Shown: positions 46,981 to 61,659, numbered from the stretch's first letter. The stretch is 64,000 bases of DNA from Tetragonia tetragonoides (GCA_038025085.1 CM076145.1:17404500-17468499), one strand, 5' to 3'. Numbers and translations are program-made. Notes: a model not told the origin generated them from the letters alone.

Positions 46981-47486
46981 GAAAGTCATAAGTAGAGCTA
47001 TTTCAGAAAGTAAATACCCATACTAGGCTAGATTAGAAAGTATTTCTCGTGGGGTTGGTCACGTACGCTCGGGATTTTACGAGCCTCGCCATATTTTTTT
47101 TGCCGTCCAACAGACGTAAATAGTTGTCGACGACAGCGTGTCTCCTGAAGTAAAGTCGTCGTCGCAAACATCGACTTACCCATGTCGAAACCGCTACCCA
47201 CATCAGCGACTTTACATTATTCAATAAGCAGCGGCAGAAGGGGGAGAAGAGCGCAGAGAAAGTTGCTAACGGGGATAACGACTTTCCTTTGTGGAAATCG
47301 TTGTCCTGGATAGCGATTCTTGTTCAATGAAATCACCATTGAGTTTGGCTACTCTTGTTCTGGACCGAGAAAAAATAAACTTGGCTCGTGAAATCTCAAG
47401 CCTACCTGGACACACTCATGGGAAATACTTTCTAACCCACCCTAATTTGGGTATTATTTTATAAATAAGCTCTTTTTTAAGAAATC
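46981..47486. mobile_element. MULE-like element with ~80-bp terminal inverted repeats
   Basis: The left arm has AGAGCTATTTCAGAAAGTAA, AATACCCA and TTAGAAAGTATTTC. The right arm read on the minus strand has AGAGCTTATTTATAAAATAA, AATACCCA and TTAGAAAGTATTTCCC in the same order. Long TIRs point to Mutator-like elements. A 9-bp duplication was not clear because poly(T) borders the left end. Confidence 0.55.
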
Positions 47487-48418
47487 GTTCGAATTTTCAA
47501 TGTTCTCCAGATAATTACTCTATTGCTATAACTCAGTCATGCCTCGATTTCTCGTCATGTATTTTAATACTTTTAACTTTTGCGTAATGGGTATTGACCA
47601 ATGTAAATCGCAAATTACTAAACGTAAGTTTATTTTTCCACAATACCCCTAACAATTCTCATCCATTTCCTTCTCTCCTTCCTTTCTCTCTGCGATTCCC
47701 TTTCCCTCTTCATTTCTTCTCTCTTTTTTTGAAGGCATTTCCTTTCTCTGTTTGAGTCTTGAACCATGCTCATTCAGTGAAAAATACCACTAACAATGGT
47801 CATCTAGTAACAGAGAGATAATGAGTGATTGTAGTAGAGAAAAAGAGGGGAAAAATAAATAAAGGGATGCACTGTAGTAGAGAGGAGATAGTGGGCGCGG
47901 TGGGGGCTGAATTCCTTCCACCTGTCAACCTCGAGATCGCCTATCCAACTGACGCCAGCAAACGGACTTCACAGGCCCCCACCCAACCTGTAACCCCACG
48001 GCCCACCCAACCTGCAACCCACCTAATCGCCGCCAAGCAATCAAGCGGCCACCACCTACCCACCGCCACTGAAAACACCACCCCCCACAAACCCTAAACA
48101 GACAAAAAAATTTAAAAATTAAAATTAGACCCGATTATCATCATTAACTCAGTTTAAATTATTATCTTAATGAAAACTATAATCTATGGTCATTTAGTTT
48201 GGTGAAAATTATTGATGGTTTTGAGAAGAGAAATAATAAAGGGACGGAAGTTGCCTTTAAAAAGGGTACGTTGGGAAATATTGTGACAAAAAGATTTGCG
48301 TTTAGTAATTTCGAATTTACGTTAAGCAATTCCGCGCGTAATTGGTCTAGTACACTTCAATTCAGTTTAGTTCACTTAAATTCAGTACTCTTAGAGTTTA
48401 CTGGAAAAGAACACACTA
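47487..48418. other. Unassigned interval
   Basis: AT-rich with a CT-rich block (47660-47760) and a C-rich segment (47920-48090). The frame 47825-48097 is threonine/proline-rich by composition and not a recognisable protein. Confidence 0.5.
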
Positions 48419-48580
48419 GGCTCTGTTTTCCTTAACTTAATTCACTTAAATTCGGTTAAATTAGATTGATTCAATTCAGTTTAGTTCATTTGTAATTTTA
48501 ACACTCAGCTAACTTTTATTCTGAAATAAATTCATCACGATAATTATATCATTGGAAAGATTTCAAAGCATACTTTCAAA
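48419..48580. mobile_element. MITE family A, left half of a split copy
   Basis: Matches the left half of the MITE at 6630-6931, including the words ACTTTTATTC-GAAATA, TAATTAT-TCAT-GGAAAGAT and CAAAGCATACTTTCAAA. It stops exactly at 48580. The remaining half resumes at 58815, so the intervening 10.2 kb is a later insertion. Confidence 0.85.
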
Positions 48581-49153
48581 CTAGATTTCATGCTCGAGCG
48601 ATGCACGAGTTCTTATTTATTACCATACTTTATTAGCATCAATATAAAAGAAACTTTAATCCAGTTAATATATAAAGTTGTGTAATAGCAAGGAAAAGTG
48701 ATAAATTCTCGATAGGAAAAAATTTAAATAATCCTAAACAAAGAATTTACACGTTTAACGAATAATTAAGAATTTTTTTCTTAAAAGTATTTATGTTAGT
48801 TATTTTCATTAAAATGAAATAAAATTACTTTTGATTTCTTTTTAATCACCCATGCATTTATAACTATTTATTACTACTTCTTGCTACTAATAATTAAAAA
48901 GAAAAATATTTTTTTCTTATGGGTACGTATATTATCTCAAGAGGAAGGAAAATAATAATATTGCATTTATGACTATTAATGAGGTCACACCTTAGAACTC
49001 AATTATATATATATAACTAGATTTCATGCCCGTGCGATACACAGGTTCTTGTTTATCATGCACACTCTGTTATTAGAAGAAATATGATAAATTTTTTTAA
49101 TCATATCAATATATAAAGTTGAATAATAGGAGTAGCAAAGAACAATAATAATC

Positions 49154-50573
49154 AGAGATTTTCAGCAATGTCTGGGTTGCATGCTAATGCTAGTAAGTCT
49201 AGTATTTATTTTGGTGGTGTTCAGAATGTGATCAAGGAGGAAATTCTTCAAGCTACAGGGTATAGTGAAGGAAAAGTACCATTTAGATATCTTGGGGTGC
49301 CATTGTCTGCATCCAGGATTTCTGTAACCTTGTGTCAACCTCTTGTTGACAGAATTAGGAGGAGAGTTGAGCATTGGACAACACGATTTCTTATTTATGT
49401 AGGAAAAATCCAACTGATCAATTCTGTTATTTTTAGCACACAGGTTTACTAGTGTTCTGTATTTGTGTTGCCTGCTGCTGTTCAGGATGAGATAGCCAGG
49501 ATTTGTATGAGATTTTTTTGGGGGATCTCTGCAAGTAACAGAAGGATAGTGTATGTGAGCTGGAGTAATATATGCAAGCCTAGGGAGGAAGGAGGTTTGA
49601 ATATTAAGGAAGTGTTGAGCTGGAATAAAGCGGCCATGGCAAAATGGCTTTGGATTATTGAAAATGAACAGCAGTCTATGGAGGGAGTGGGTAAGGTACT
49701 ATTACCTCAAAGGACAATCTGTGTGGGAGGTGGTACCTGGGACAACTTGCTCATGGGCTTGGAAAAGGTTGATTCACATCAGAGACAACATAATTGAAGG
49801 CATGACAGACCCTTATCAAGGTGCAGAGTTGTTGAGAAGATGGTCTGTGGGTGGCAAATTCAGTATTGGGAGCTCTTATGAGTATTTCAGACCAAAGGGT
49901 GAGAGAGTCAGGTGGCACAGGTTGTGTGCTGATAACACTGCAGTACCAAAGCATCGTATCATTGCATGGTTGGCTTGTCAGAATGCGTTGGCTACAAAGG
50001 ATAACATGGCACGCCGAGGAATTCCCATTGTCAACAGATGTCACCTATGCAAGAATGCAAGTGAAGGGAAGACTCGCTTATTTTTTGACTGTGCTGTGTC
50101 TCATCAAGCTTGGCAGCAGATGTTGTTATGGTTGGGGTTTTGTAGAAGACCAGGGAGTTTAAATAGGGAGATTTCATAGCTACTGCAACATCAAAAGGGG
50201 AAGCAAGTGCGCAAGTGTGTTGTTCGTGCTGCTTTTCTGGCCACTATCTATGAGGTGTGTTGGGAACGTAACCAAATGTTGTTTACACAGAAGAGAAGGA
50301 GTTTAGCACAGATAGTTAGGCGCATTCAGCACAATGTGTGTGCTAGGATGTTTCATTTGTTCGGTGAGAATGAAGTCCTTAGTGTCTTGTCTAGATCCTT
50401 ACTATGAGGAATTGTCATTTTAGTTTATTTGTTGTTGAGTAGTATTAATGTAGTGCAGAATGTAGCTTTGCGTAATTTTCTTTGAGTCTGTATTTGGATA
50501 CTACTCAAGGGGCACTGCTTTGGTATCCTTTGGATGATGGCAATGAATATAACTCTACCATTTTCCAAAAAAA
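49154..50573 (+). mobile_element. 5'-truncated LINE (L1-type) inserted in a Helitron copy
   Basis: Carries the C-terminal part of a LINE ORF2: the end of RT (frame 49168-49449; YLGVPLSASRIS and DRIRRRVEHW), then PAAVQDEIARICMRFFWG (49465 on). A zf-RVT-type zinc-binding domain follows (WHRLCADNTAVPKHRIIAWL and RCHLCKNASEGKTRLFFDC, 49900-50100). It ends with a poly(A) tail near 50566-50576. AAGAACAATAATAATC is directly repeated at 49138-49153 and 50575-50590, an L1-style target duplication made of Helitron sequence. A TAG at 49449 and frameshifts near 49660 and 50180 inactivate it. Endonuclease and catalytic RT are missing by 5' truncation. Confidence 0.92.
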
Positions 50574-51720
50574 AAAGAACAATAATAATCTTTTTATAAA
50601 AAAAAACATATTTAACAAAGAAATTACATTTTTAGTGAATTTATAATTTTTTTTAGGATAATAAATATAATACTTATGTTACTTATTTCTTATTAAAATA
50701 AAAAAAAAACTATTTTTAGTTTCTTTTTAATCACCCATGCATTTATGGCTATTTATTACTTATTCAATCCTTGGTGAGAACTCAATTTTATATATATATA
50801 TTGATGTTTATTATGCACACTCTGTTATTAGAAGAAGTATGATAATTTTTTTTAGTCATATCAATATATAAAGTTGAATAATAGGAGTAGCAAAGAACAA
50901 TAATAATCTTTTTATCAAAAAAAAACATATTTAACAAAGAAATAAAAATTTTAGTCAATTTATAGTTTTTTTTAGGATAATAAATATAATACTTATGTTA
51001 CTTATTTCTTATTAAGATAAATTAAACAATTTTTAGTTTATTTTTAATCACCCATGCATTTATGGCTATTTATTACTTATTCAATGCTTGGTGAGAACTC
51101 TCTATTATTAGAAAAAATATGATAATTTTTTTTAATCATATCAATATATAAAGTTGAATAATAAGAGTAGCAAAGAACAATAATAATCTTTTTATCAAAA
51201 ACAAAACATATTTAACAAAGAAATTACATTTTTAGTGAATTTATAATTTTTTTTAGGATAATAAATATAATACTTATGTTACTTATTTCTTATTAAAATA
51301 AAAAAAAAACTATTTTTAGTTTATTTTTAATCACCCATGCATTTATGGCTATTTATTACTTATTCAATGCTTGGTGAGAACTCAATTTTACATATAGATT
51401 TCGTGCCCGTGCGATGCACGGGTTCTTATTCATCATCGTCTGTTATTAGAATCAATATAATAAAAGAAATTTTAATCACATCAATATATAAAGTTGAATA
51501 ATAGGAGTAGCAAGGAACAATAATAACCTTTTTCACACATTTTTAATAAAAAAATTATATTTTTAGTGAATAAATAATATACCTTTTTTAGGATAATAAA
51601 TATCATACTTATGTTACTTTTTTTTATTAAAATAATATAAAAGTATTTTTGATTTCTTTTTAATTACCCATGCATTTATCACTATTTATTATTTATTCAA
51701 TGCCACCTTGGTGAGAACTC

Positions 51721-51876
<156 letters not shown>

Positions 51877-53632
51877 TCCTCCATTATTATAATCAATATA
51901 ATAAAAAATAATTATATCAATATATAAAGTTGAATAATAGGAGTAACAATGAACAATAATAATGTTTTTATAGAATTTTCATTTTTAGTGAATATATAAT
52001 ATTTTTTAAAGATAATAAATACAATACTTATGTTATTTATTTTTATTAAAATAAAATCAAACTATTTTTAATTTGTTTTTTAATCACCCATGAATTTATG
52101 ATTATTTTTTACCAATTGAATGTCTCCTTGGTGAGAACTCAATTATACATATATACTAAATTTCGTGCCAGTGCGATGCACGGGTTCTTGTCATTCATCA
52201 TTCGTTAGTAGCATCAATGTGAAAAGAAAAATTAGTGATATCAATATAAAAATTTGAGTAGTACCAAGGAATAATAATAAGTATTCGATCAACCAAGAAA
52301 ACCACAATGAACAAAGATTTCCTTTTTTCTTGCGATCAAAATACTTTTTTCTTAATATATTTTGTTTACTTATTTTTATGTAAAATAAAATATAATTAAC
52401 TTTTATTTCTTTTTAATCACCCATGTATTTATGACTATTTATTACTGTTCTTGCTACTACTCAACTTTATGTGTATTAATAGATTTCGTGCCCGTGCGAT
52501 GCTCGAGTTCTTGTTTATCATCATTTGTTATTGGAATTAATATAATAATTTCCTTTTAATCGTATTAAAATATAAAGTTGAATAATAGGAGTAGCAAAGA
52601 ATAATAATAAATTTTTATCAACCAAAAAACCACTTTTTAACAAAGAAATTTCATTTTTAGTGGAATATAATACTTGTGTTTCTTATTTTTATTAAAATGA
52701 AATCAAACTATTTTTAATTTCTTTTTAATCACTCATGCATTTATGACTATTTATTACCTATTCAATGCCACCTTGGTGAGAACTCAATTATACATATATA
52801 CAAAATTTCGTGCCCGTGCGATGCACGGGTTCTTGTTCATCATCATCTGTCATTAGCTTCAATATAAAAAAGAAAAATTAATCTTATAAATATATAAAGT
52901 TGAGTAATAGCAAAGAACAGTAATAAATTTTCTATCAACAAAAAAATCACATTGAACAAAGAAATAAATGATTGGTGAATTTAGAACATTTTTTCATTAA
53001 TAATATTTATGCTACTTTTTTTATTAAAATAAAATAAAATTGCTTTTGGTTTCTTTTTAGTTACCCATGGATTTATGACTATTTTATTAAAATGCGATGC
53101 ACGGATTCTTGTTTATCATCCACCGTAATTAGAATCAATATAATAATTTTTTTTAATCATATCAATATATAAAGTTGAATAATAGGAGTAGTTAGAAACA
53201 ATAATAACTTTTTTTATCAATAAAAAAAAATACATATAACAAAGAAATTACATTTTAGTGAATATATAATTTATATTTTTTACGATTAAATACTATAATA
53301 CTTATGTTACTTATTTTTATTAAAATAAAATTAGAGTATTTTTAAGTTCTTTTTAATCACCCATATATTTATGATTATTTATTACCTATTCAACGCTACC
53401 TTAATGAGAATACATATATATATATAAGAATTTTTTTGTCAACCAAAAATATACATTTAACAAAAAAAATGATTTTTAGTGAATATATAATAAAAAATTT
53501 TAGGATAATACATATAATACATATGTTACTTATTTTTATTAAAATAAAATCAAACTATTTTTAAATTTTTTTTAATCACCCATGCATTTATGACTATTTA
53601 TTACCTATTTAATGCTACCTTGTTGAGAACTC

Positions 53633-53735
<103 letters not shown>

Positions 53736-54980
53736 ATTTCTTTTTAATCACCCATGCATTTATGACTATTTATTACGTATTCAATGCCAACTTGGTGAGA
53801 ACTCAATTATACATATATATATTGATAATCAAAATATTTTAAATTTTTTTTTAATCAGCCATGCATTTATGACAATTTAGTACGTATTCAATGCCACCTT
53901 GGTGAGAACTCAATTATACATATATATATTGATATTGATATTGACTAGATTTCGTGCCCGTGCGATGCACGAGTTCTTGTTTATCTTCCTTCGTTATTAG
54001 AATCAATATAATAAATTTTTTTTAATCATATCAATTTATGAAGTTGAATAATAGGTGTAGCAAGGAACAATAATAATTTTTTTTATCAAGCAAAAAAAAA
54101 AAATCACATTTGACAAAGAAATTACATTTTTAAAATATATATATATATATATATAGGGTTGGGATCACATGATAGCAGTATTAGGGTGAGAGCATGAGAG
54201 CATTTTTCAACCCTTGGATCTTTAGTCAATCTAAGGCTGAGATTGATCCATCCATTAATAAGGTCATGTGCTATGCACATGCCTCATTATTGGCATGTTA
54301 GTAATTTACACCTAACCCTAACACCCAAAACCATACCCTCCAAACCCTAACACCCAAACCCTAACCCTCATAACCCTAACCCCCCAAACCCTACCCCTCC
54401 AAACCCTAACCCCCAAAACCCTACCTCCAAACTGTCTATGTTATTTTCAAAATATTAGATTATGTATCAAAAGAGTAGTATGCGATGAAGAGTATTCCCG
54501 ATTTTAGTTTTATTTATCAGGAGTTCTTTTCAGCGTCACAAACTTTTCTTCATACCAAATAACTCTTAACAATATTTATGTTTGAAAGAGTACAAAATCG
54601 AGTCAACTTGGATTGCCCCACACTAGCACCTTACCCCCCAAACCCTAACACCCAAACCCTAACCCCCCAAACCATAACCCTTCAAACCCTAAACCCCCAA
54701 TATCCTAACCCCCAAATCCTAACACCTAAACCCTAACTCCTCAAACCATAACCCCTCAAACCCTAACCCTCCAAACCCTAAAACCTAAACCCTAACCCTC
54801 CAAACACTAACCCTCCAAACACTAACCCTCCAAACCCTAAACCCCCAAACCCAAACCCTCCAAACCCTAAACCCTAAACCCTAACCCCTCAAACCCTAAC
54901 CCTCCAAACCCTAACCCTCGAAACCCTACCTTCCAAACCCTAACCCCCTTACCCCCCAAACACTAACACCCAAATCCTAA

Positions 54981-55747
<767 letters not shown>

Positions 55748-57324
55748 TAACCCTCCAAACCCTAACCCTTCAAACCCTAAACCCCCAAAACCCTAACCCC
55801 CAAATCCTAACACCTAAACCCTAACCCCTCAAACCCTAACCTTCCAAACCCTAAACCCTAAACCCCAAACCCTAACCCTCCAAACACTAACCCTCCCAAC
55901 CCTAAACCCCAAACCCTAACCCTCCAAACCCTAAACCCTCAAACCCAAACCCTCCAAACCCTAACCGGTAACCCTAACCCTTGAAACCCACAAATCCTAA
56001 CCCCCAAACCCTCACTATCCAAACTCTAACCCCCAACCCTAAACCACCAAACCTTAAACCTCCAAACCCTAACCCAACCCTATTTCTCCAAACCCTAAAC
56101 CCTAACCCTCCAAATCTAAACCCCCAGCCTTAACCCTCCAAACCCTAAACCCCTAAACTCTAACCCCAAACCCTAACCCTAAATCCCAAGCATCCGTTGT
56201 CCCCATCGATGAACACAAATCCCAGGTTACGACGGCTTAGGGTTTGGGGACGCTCATCCTCAAACCCTAAGCACTCGTCGTTGGCTTTGATAAGCCTTAA
56301 TATCGGATTAAGACGGCTTAGGGTTCGGGGACTAGCGCCCCCACCCCCGCAACATTAGATACCCTAAGGACAAAAATGGTGTATAGTAGGGCAGAGTGAA
56401 CCCTAGCTCCGGTTTCAACCTAAACTGGTGGCGTTGGATGTAACGCGTGTTGTCACATCACCACGCATTTTTAATCCGAACCTAAACCCTATTTTCTCTC
56501 TCAAGTTCGACTCCTCCCCCACCACCCCTCAACCGCCTACCCTGCCAAGGCCGAGGTCGCCAGCGGTGACCTCAGCCACGTCCACCACCAGCTATCACCA
56601 CCACCAAACTATAACTAATTCTTTTATTCATTTTCACATCCAAATCAAAAAAATAAAAACAAAAATTTGAGATCTAAACCACAAATAAACAGAAACAAGA
56701 ACAAATTCTAGATCTTAAATCGAACTCCACAAAAATCCTGACATTAGAAATATACCACTTATTGCTCACAAATACCGTAAACTAAAATAAATAAAACTAT
56801 AACCTCAATACAAAAAAATCAGATGCGCGAAATCAAATCTCAATCACCAAAATACGAGTCTCTAAATAACAGTTTAACAATAAATAACATACGAAATGAA
56901 GAATTAAAGCTAAAAAATGAACATTCTTATGAAAAATTTACTAAGTTGCATAACAATGTAAGTCAAAACCTTAAAACGACCATACATAAATGGTTGTTTG
57001 AAGCTCCAAAAGGTCGCGCATGGCTGATTTGGGGCGGTTGCCGGAGTTAGCTTTTTGTCGAGGCATTGCCGGCGCTTCCTTGGAGGTTGCAAACCATGGT
57101 TTCATGGCCGGAGACCACAGATCAGTTGCCGGAGAGCCCCGATCTGTGGTCGCCGGCCAAAAAATGGTGGTCAGAGACCTTAATGCCGACGGCCATGGCC
57201 TCGAGAGTGAGAGAGAAAAGAGAAGGCTAGCACAGATATATATTGTCGCCATTAATGGAGGCTCCTCAAAGAGCCAGAGAGAGAGATGAGCAGAGGAGAG
57301 AAAGGCCGGTAAAAATGGCGGACA

Positions 57325-57330
<6 letters not shown>

Positions 57331-57381
<51 letters not shown>
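57331..57381. repeat. (GA)n microsatellite
   Basis: About 25 GA units in the right part of the 3.45-kb TIR element. Confidence 0.97.
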
Positions 57382-57385
<4 letters not shown>

Positions 57386-58814
57386 GACAGTGAGGGACTG
57401 AGGTCTGAGACTCTGAGGGGGTTTAGGGCCAATTTTTCTATTTATATCGATGAACCATATTACGATCTCGTCCTTATCTTTTCATGTGATGACGTCCATG
57501 TCCTTATTCAGTTTTTCCCATCTTGCGCGATCTAAGCCGTTTATTGTCTTGATCCAACGGTCAAAATATGCTCTCACTACATGTCTTGCTCTCATTTGAG
57601 CCCAACTATATATATAGGATAATAAATACTATAATACTTATGTTACTTATTTTTATTAAAATAAAATCAAACTATAATTAATTTCTTTTTAATCACTCAT
57701 GCATTTATAACTATTTATTACCTATTCAATGCTACCTTGTTGAGAACTCAATTATACATATATAATATTGATAGATGTCAGACCTATGCATTGCACGTGA
57801 CCTTATTATATTTCTTCATGACCTTATTGGTCTAGATATAAATTGATGATTTAAATTAAGAATATTTGATTCATTCTTATATTGATGACTAAAGCATTAA
57901 TATTTATTTCATTACTATATAAAAAGTTTGAAGGGTCATTCAACAATTTGTTAGCCTCATTGAAATCTAGTTAGAAACCCATAGGACATTGATTATATAT
58001 TTATATTGATTATAGGACATTGATAAAACTTTTCAAAAAAATAAACAAAAATAAAAAAAACATTCAGTAGCATTTATAACTATTTAAAGAGGTTCAACTT
58101 AGAACTCAACTTTATATATTTATACTAGATTTCATGCCCGTGCGATGCACGGGTTCTTGTTTATCATGCACACTGTATTATTAGAAGAAATTTGATAAAT
58201 TTTTTAAATTATATCAATAGATAAAGTTGAATAATAGGAGTAGCAAAGAACAATAATTATCTTTTTATAAAAAAAATATATATATTTAACAAAGAAATTA
58301 CATTTTTAGTGATTTTATATTTTTAGGATAATAAATATAATACTTATGTTACTTATTTCTTATTAAAATAAAATAAAACTATTTTTAGTTTTTTTTTTAA
58401 TCAACCATGCATTTATGGCTATTTATTACTTATTCAATGCTTGGTGAGAACTCAATTTTACATATATACTAGATTTCGTTTTGTTCATCATCCTTTGTTA
58501 TTAGAATCAATATAAAAAAAAATTTAATCACATCAATATATAAAGTTGAATAATAGGAGTAGCAATGAACAATAATAATCTTTTTCACACATTTAACAAA
58601 GAAATTACATTTTTAGTCAATAAATAATATACCTTTTTTAGGATAATAAATATAATACTTATGTTACTTTTTTATTAAAATAAATTAAAAGTATTTTTGA
58701 TTTTTTTTAATCACCCATGCATTTATGACTATTTATTATTTATTTAATGCCACCTTGGTGAGAACTCAATTATACATATATATATATTGATATATTGATT
58801 GATTGATATATTGA

Positions 58815-58935
58815 TGAGTCTAATATTGAATATTTTCGGATGACTTTTAAATTGTCAAAGATCAAGTTAAAAAAATCAATTCAGATCAAATTATTTCCTT
58901 TCACTTCAGTTTTTTATAGTTGAAAAGAATGGACC
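58815..58935. mobile_element. MITE family A, right half of a split copy
   Basis: Starts TGAGTCTAATATTGAATATT and matches the right half of 6630-6931 (TTAGTCCAATATTGACTATG, then TTTTAAAT-GTCAA and AAGTTTAAAAAATCA words), ending GAATGGACC. Joined to 48580 it gives one about 283-bp element. Confidence 0.82.
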
Positions 58936-59414
58936 TAAGTATTATACTTTCAATAGGTCTCTTATGAGGGCGTCTCACCTCTATAACCAAACATGATGTC
59001 AGCATAACGTCATACTTGTTTGGGGCACCTTACGTTGAGGCCACCTCATACAAGTTTTTGTGGTGGCACATTATGTAGTATGAGTTACCCACACACTATG
59101 TTTTGGGAACTTAGTAAATGAGAAAAAAATTAAAAAAAATAAATATGTGGAAATCTACATAAAAATAAAACGGTGGAAATCTTATAATTTTAACTTGTTT
59201 GGTTCATCATTGTAAAAGTTATAGAAATGTAGGAGATTTACATAGTTTTCTTTTGTTTGGTTTCTTATTGTAGAAAATCCATTGCAGAATAAAGGCTTTA
59301 TTTTTAGAATTGCTTAGATTTACATAGCTTGTCCATGGTTTTTAAGGGGAAAGTTATGAAAATCTAATTGGGCAAATTATAACTGGTAGATTTTCGCAGA
59401 TTTCATACTTTTAA
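58936..59414. other. Unassigned interval
   Basis: No recognisable feature; short AT-rich sequence between the split MITE and the Cassandra-like element. Confidence 0.5.
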
Positions 59415-59877
59415 TGTAATACCCCAAGATTTCATGGTATAGTACAACTTAAATGGTTTTATAATGCTACTCATTTCACCAAGATGCATCTCCTTTTCAG
59501 GGAGCTCAAACCTAAGAAACTCCACAGTTAAGCGCGTGCTTGGTTGGGAGTATTACTAGGATGGGTTATTTGGTGGCACTAGCGGTCTGGTTGAGCAGGG
59601 GTGTTACAAATGGTATCATAGCAACTCTACGACCGTGTGCTCCGCCTATGGACATGAGATCCCAGGGCAACCACCTAGTAGAGGAGGACTTTGGGGCTAG
59701 CAGAGTGTCCTGTGTACAAAGAGGACGTTGCGTTTTTTGAGTGGGTGTGTGTGATTACCCCAAGGTTTCATGGTTGAGTACATCTTAAATGGTTTGATAA
59801 TGCTACTCATATCACCAAGATGCACCTCCTTTTCAGGGAGCTCAAACCTAAATAAGAAACTCCACAGTTAAGCATGT
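59415..59877 (+). mobile_element. Cassandra-like TRIM retrotransposon with 5S rRNA sequence in its LTR
   Basis: The 5' LTR 59415-59608 (TGTAATACCCC...GTGTTACA) is followed after AA by the primer-binding site TGGTATCATAGC (59611-59622), a variant of the initiator tRNA-Met site. A ~130-bp interior without coding capacity follows. The second LTR starts at about 59750 (TGTGATTACCCC) and is cut at about 59877 after the CAGTTAAGC word. Both LTRs contain AACTCCACAGTTAAGC, and the first continues GTGCTTGG-TGGGAGTA and TACTAGGATGGGT. That is the 3' half of plant 5S rRNA, including its internal promoter region. 5S-bearing LTRs are the defining trait of Cassandra. Confidence 0.85.
59516..59572 (+). other. 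5S rRNA-like segment in the LTR (internal promoter region)
   Basis: AACTCCACAGTTAAGC, then GTGCTTGG and GTATTACTAGGATGGGT, match the middle and 3' part of 5S rRNA with a few changes and a 2-bp insertion. The 5' half of 5S is much weaker here. Not a functional 5S gene. Confidence 0.8.
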
Positions 59878-59927
59878 TCAATGGTGGATCCAGGAATTTG
59901 AAATTGGGTATGCACAAATATAAAAAG

Positions 59928-61302
59928 GAAAATTTGATAAAAATAATATGAAGTTTCATCAATCGGACAATAATAATCCCAAAATGGAAAATCTATGGCA
60001 TTAATCCGAAGTTGACACTCGTCTCACAATATTGGTTCACCAGTAACGGTGTTAAACTTCTGTCGTTAGTTTGATGACGTGGCAGTAATTAGATAATTTT
60101 TTTTTTAATTTCCTCTCTCCTCTAATTTCTCCTTATTCCCATTGTTTTTTTTTAAATAACTCTCCTTATTTGCTTCAACTCAGCGTTTCTCTCTCATTTC
60201 TTCTCCGTCTTCCCAGTCATTTCTTTCACTTTGCACCTTACCAAATACCGAGCTTTCCTTCACAACCTCCATTTCCACACCATGACCTTCTCACTTTCTA
60301 CCCAATTGACCCTCTTATTAATATTACCCATCATTAGAAAAACAAATACGAATTGATATTATCATTCTTCAATTTTCCATCTTTAACCTGTTTTCCTTTC
60401 AACCACTTAATCAAAACCTCCAAATCATCAACCAATTTCCAAGTATCATCAACCAATTCCCAAGTATCATCAAAATCAATCTCATGATTAGGAACATCAA
60501 CAATGGAGTAAGTTTGAAAAACTTCATCTTGAATTGCATTAATTTGCTCGATGGATATATTTAAACAAGTGCTGCCATATCAGCTCTAATGAGACCTACA
60601 TCTCTATTAACATCAAGTTGCTGGAAATTCACTTCACTTTCTCCGATCTTGAACCCCTTGTCGCCTCGGGAAAATTAGAGTTAGGGTCTTCCCGAAATAG
60701 AAAATGGGGGCACGGGGAGATGGAAAAGGGGGAAAAATCTATGTCACCCCCTGAAATTCATAAATAAGAAACGGTTAATGGAAGTATAGTTAGATTAGAA
60801 ACGTCAGAGCGCCTTATATGCGGTGGCCAACGATCACAAATGGTGGTGGTGCGACTCGGTGGTGGAGGTCAATTGTGGGATATGTTGTTCTTCTATGTGT
60901 AAAGCCATTGTTGTACTGTTAAACTGGTGATTTATGACATGAGCATAATAAATTGGATGCTTCTGTGAGTATGTGCACAGAGAAAATTGGTAAAGAAGAA
61001 CACTAGTAGCCATTGAAGGGTGCGTGGTGGTGGGAGGAGAGAGAAAATGGAAGCCATTTTTTTTTTTGGAGAGAAAGGCGGAGAGTGAGAAGAGTTTTCT
61101 GATTTATTATTAAATGTATTAATTTATTAATCTTAATAATTGTGTCCCTAAACAACAACACTAACCGTTTGCCGACGGTGTTAACTATGGGACCAATATT
61201 GTGGGGCGGGTGTCAATTTCAGATTATCGACATAGATTTCTCATATTGCGATTATTATTGTCCGATGAGTGAAACTTTGGATTATTTTTATCAAAGTTTT
61301 CT
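59928..61302. mobile_element. MULE-like element with ~125-bp terminal inverted repeats
   Basis: Left arm (59928-60058) and right arm (61165-61302, read on the minus strand) match along their length. Shared words in order: TTTGATAAAAATAAT, AAGTTTCA, TCGGACAATAATAATC, AAATCTATG, TTGACAC, CACAATATTGGT and the ACGGTGTTAA region. Such long TIRs fit Mutator-like elements. The 9-bp duplication is obscured by A-rich flanks. The interior (60060-61160) has no transposase frame. Confidence 0.75.
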
Positions 61303-61659
61303 TAAAAAAAAAAGATAATTTATAACATAAATTTTTTTAATTATAAGTTATAGATATTATGTCTTAATAAACATAAAGAAAATCTTGTTCTATGTGGGAC
61401 TGCTTGAAAAATTTAAAAGGCTGAAACTTTGGATTGGATTATGGCCTAATCCAAATCCAATACAAAAAATTTTGGACTCGAAATTTTGATTCCAAACCCA
61501 ATCCACTAATTTTGGACTTTGATTTTTGAGTCTGAATCCAATCCGAATTATTTTTTCCGTAATCAATCTGATCCGAATAATCCAATTTTTCTGGACTATT
61601 TACCTTTTCTACAACAATGTCCATTAATTAAAAAAAAAGTTCATCGATAAGATAATAAT
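61303..61659. other. Unassigned interval
   Basis: AT-rich; repeated words around AATCCAAATCC/TTTGGACT at 61430-61600 suggest the edge of another non-autonomous transposon, but ends were not found. Confidence 0.45.

Noticed and set aside
56971..57432. 153-codon frame with Ser-Leu repeats
   Set aside because: Composition artefact of (GA)n in the TIR element; no recognised domain, though captured host DNA in the GC-rich part cannot be excluded.
59516..59572. Functional 5S rRNA gene
   Set aside because: Only part of 5S matches, with an insertion, and it lies in both LTRs of a TRIM element.
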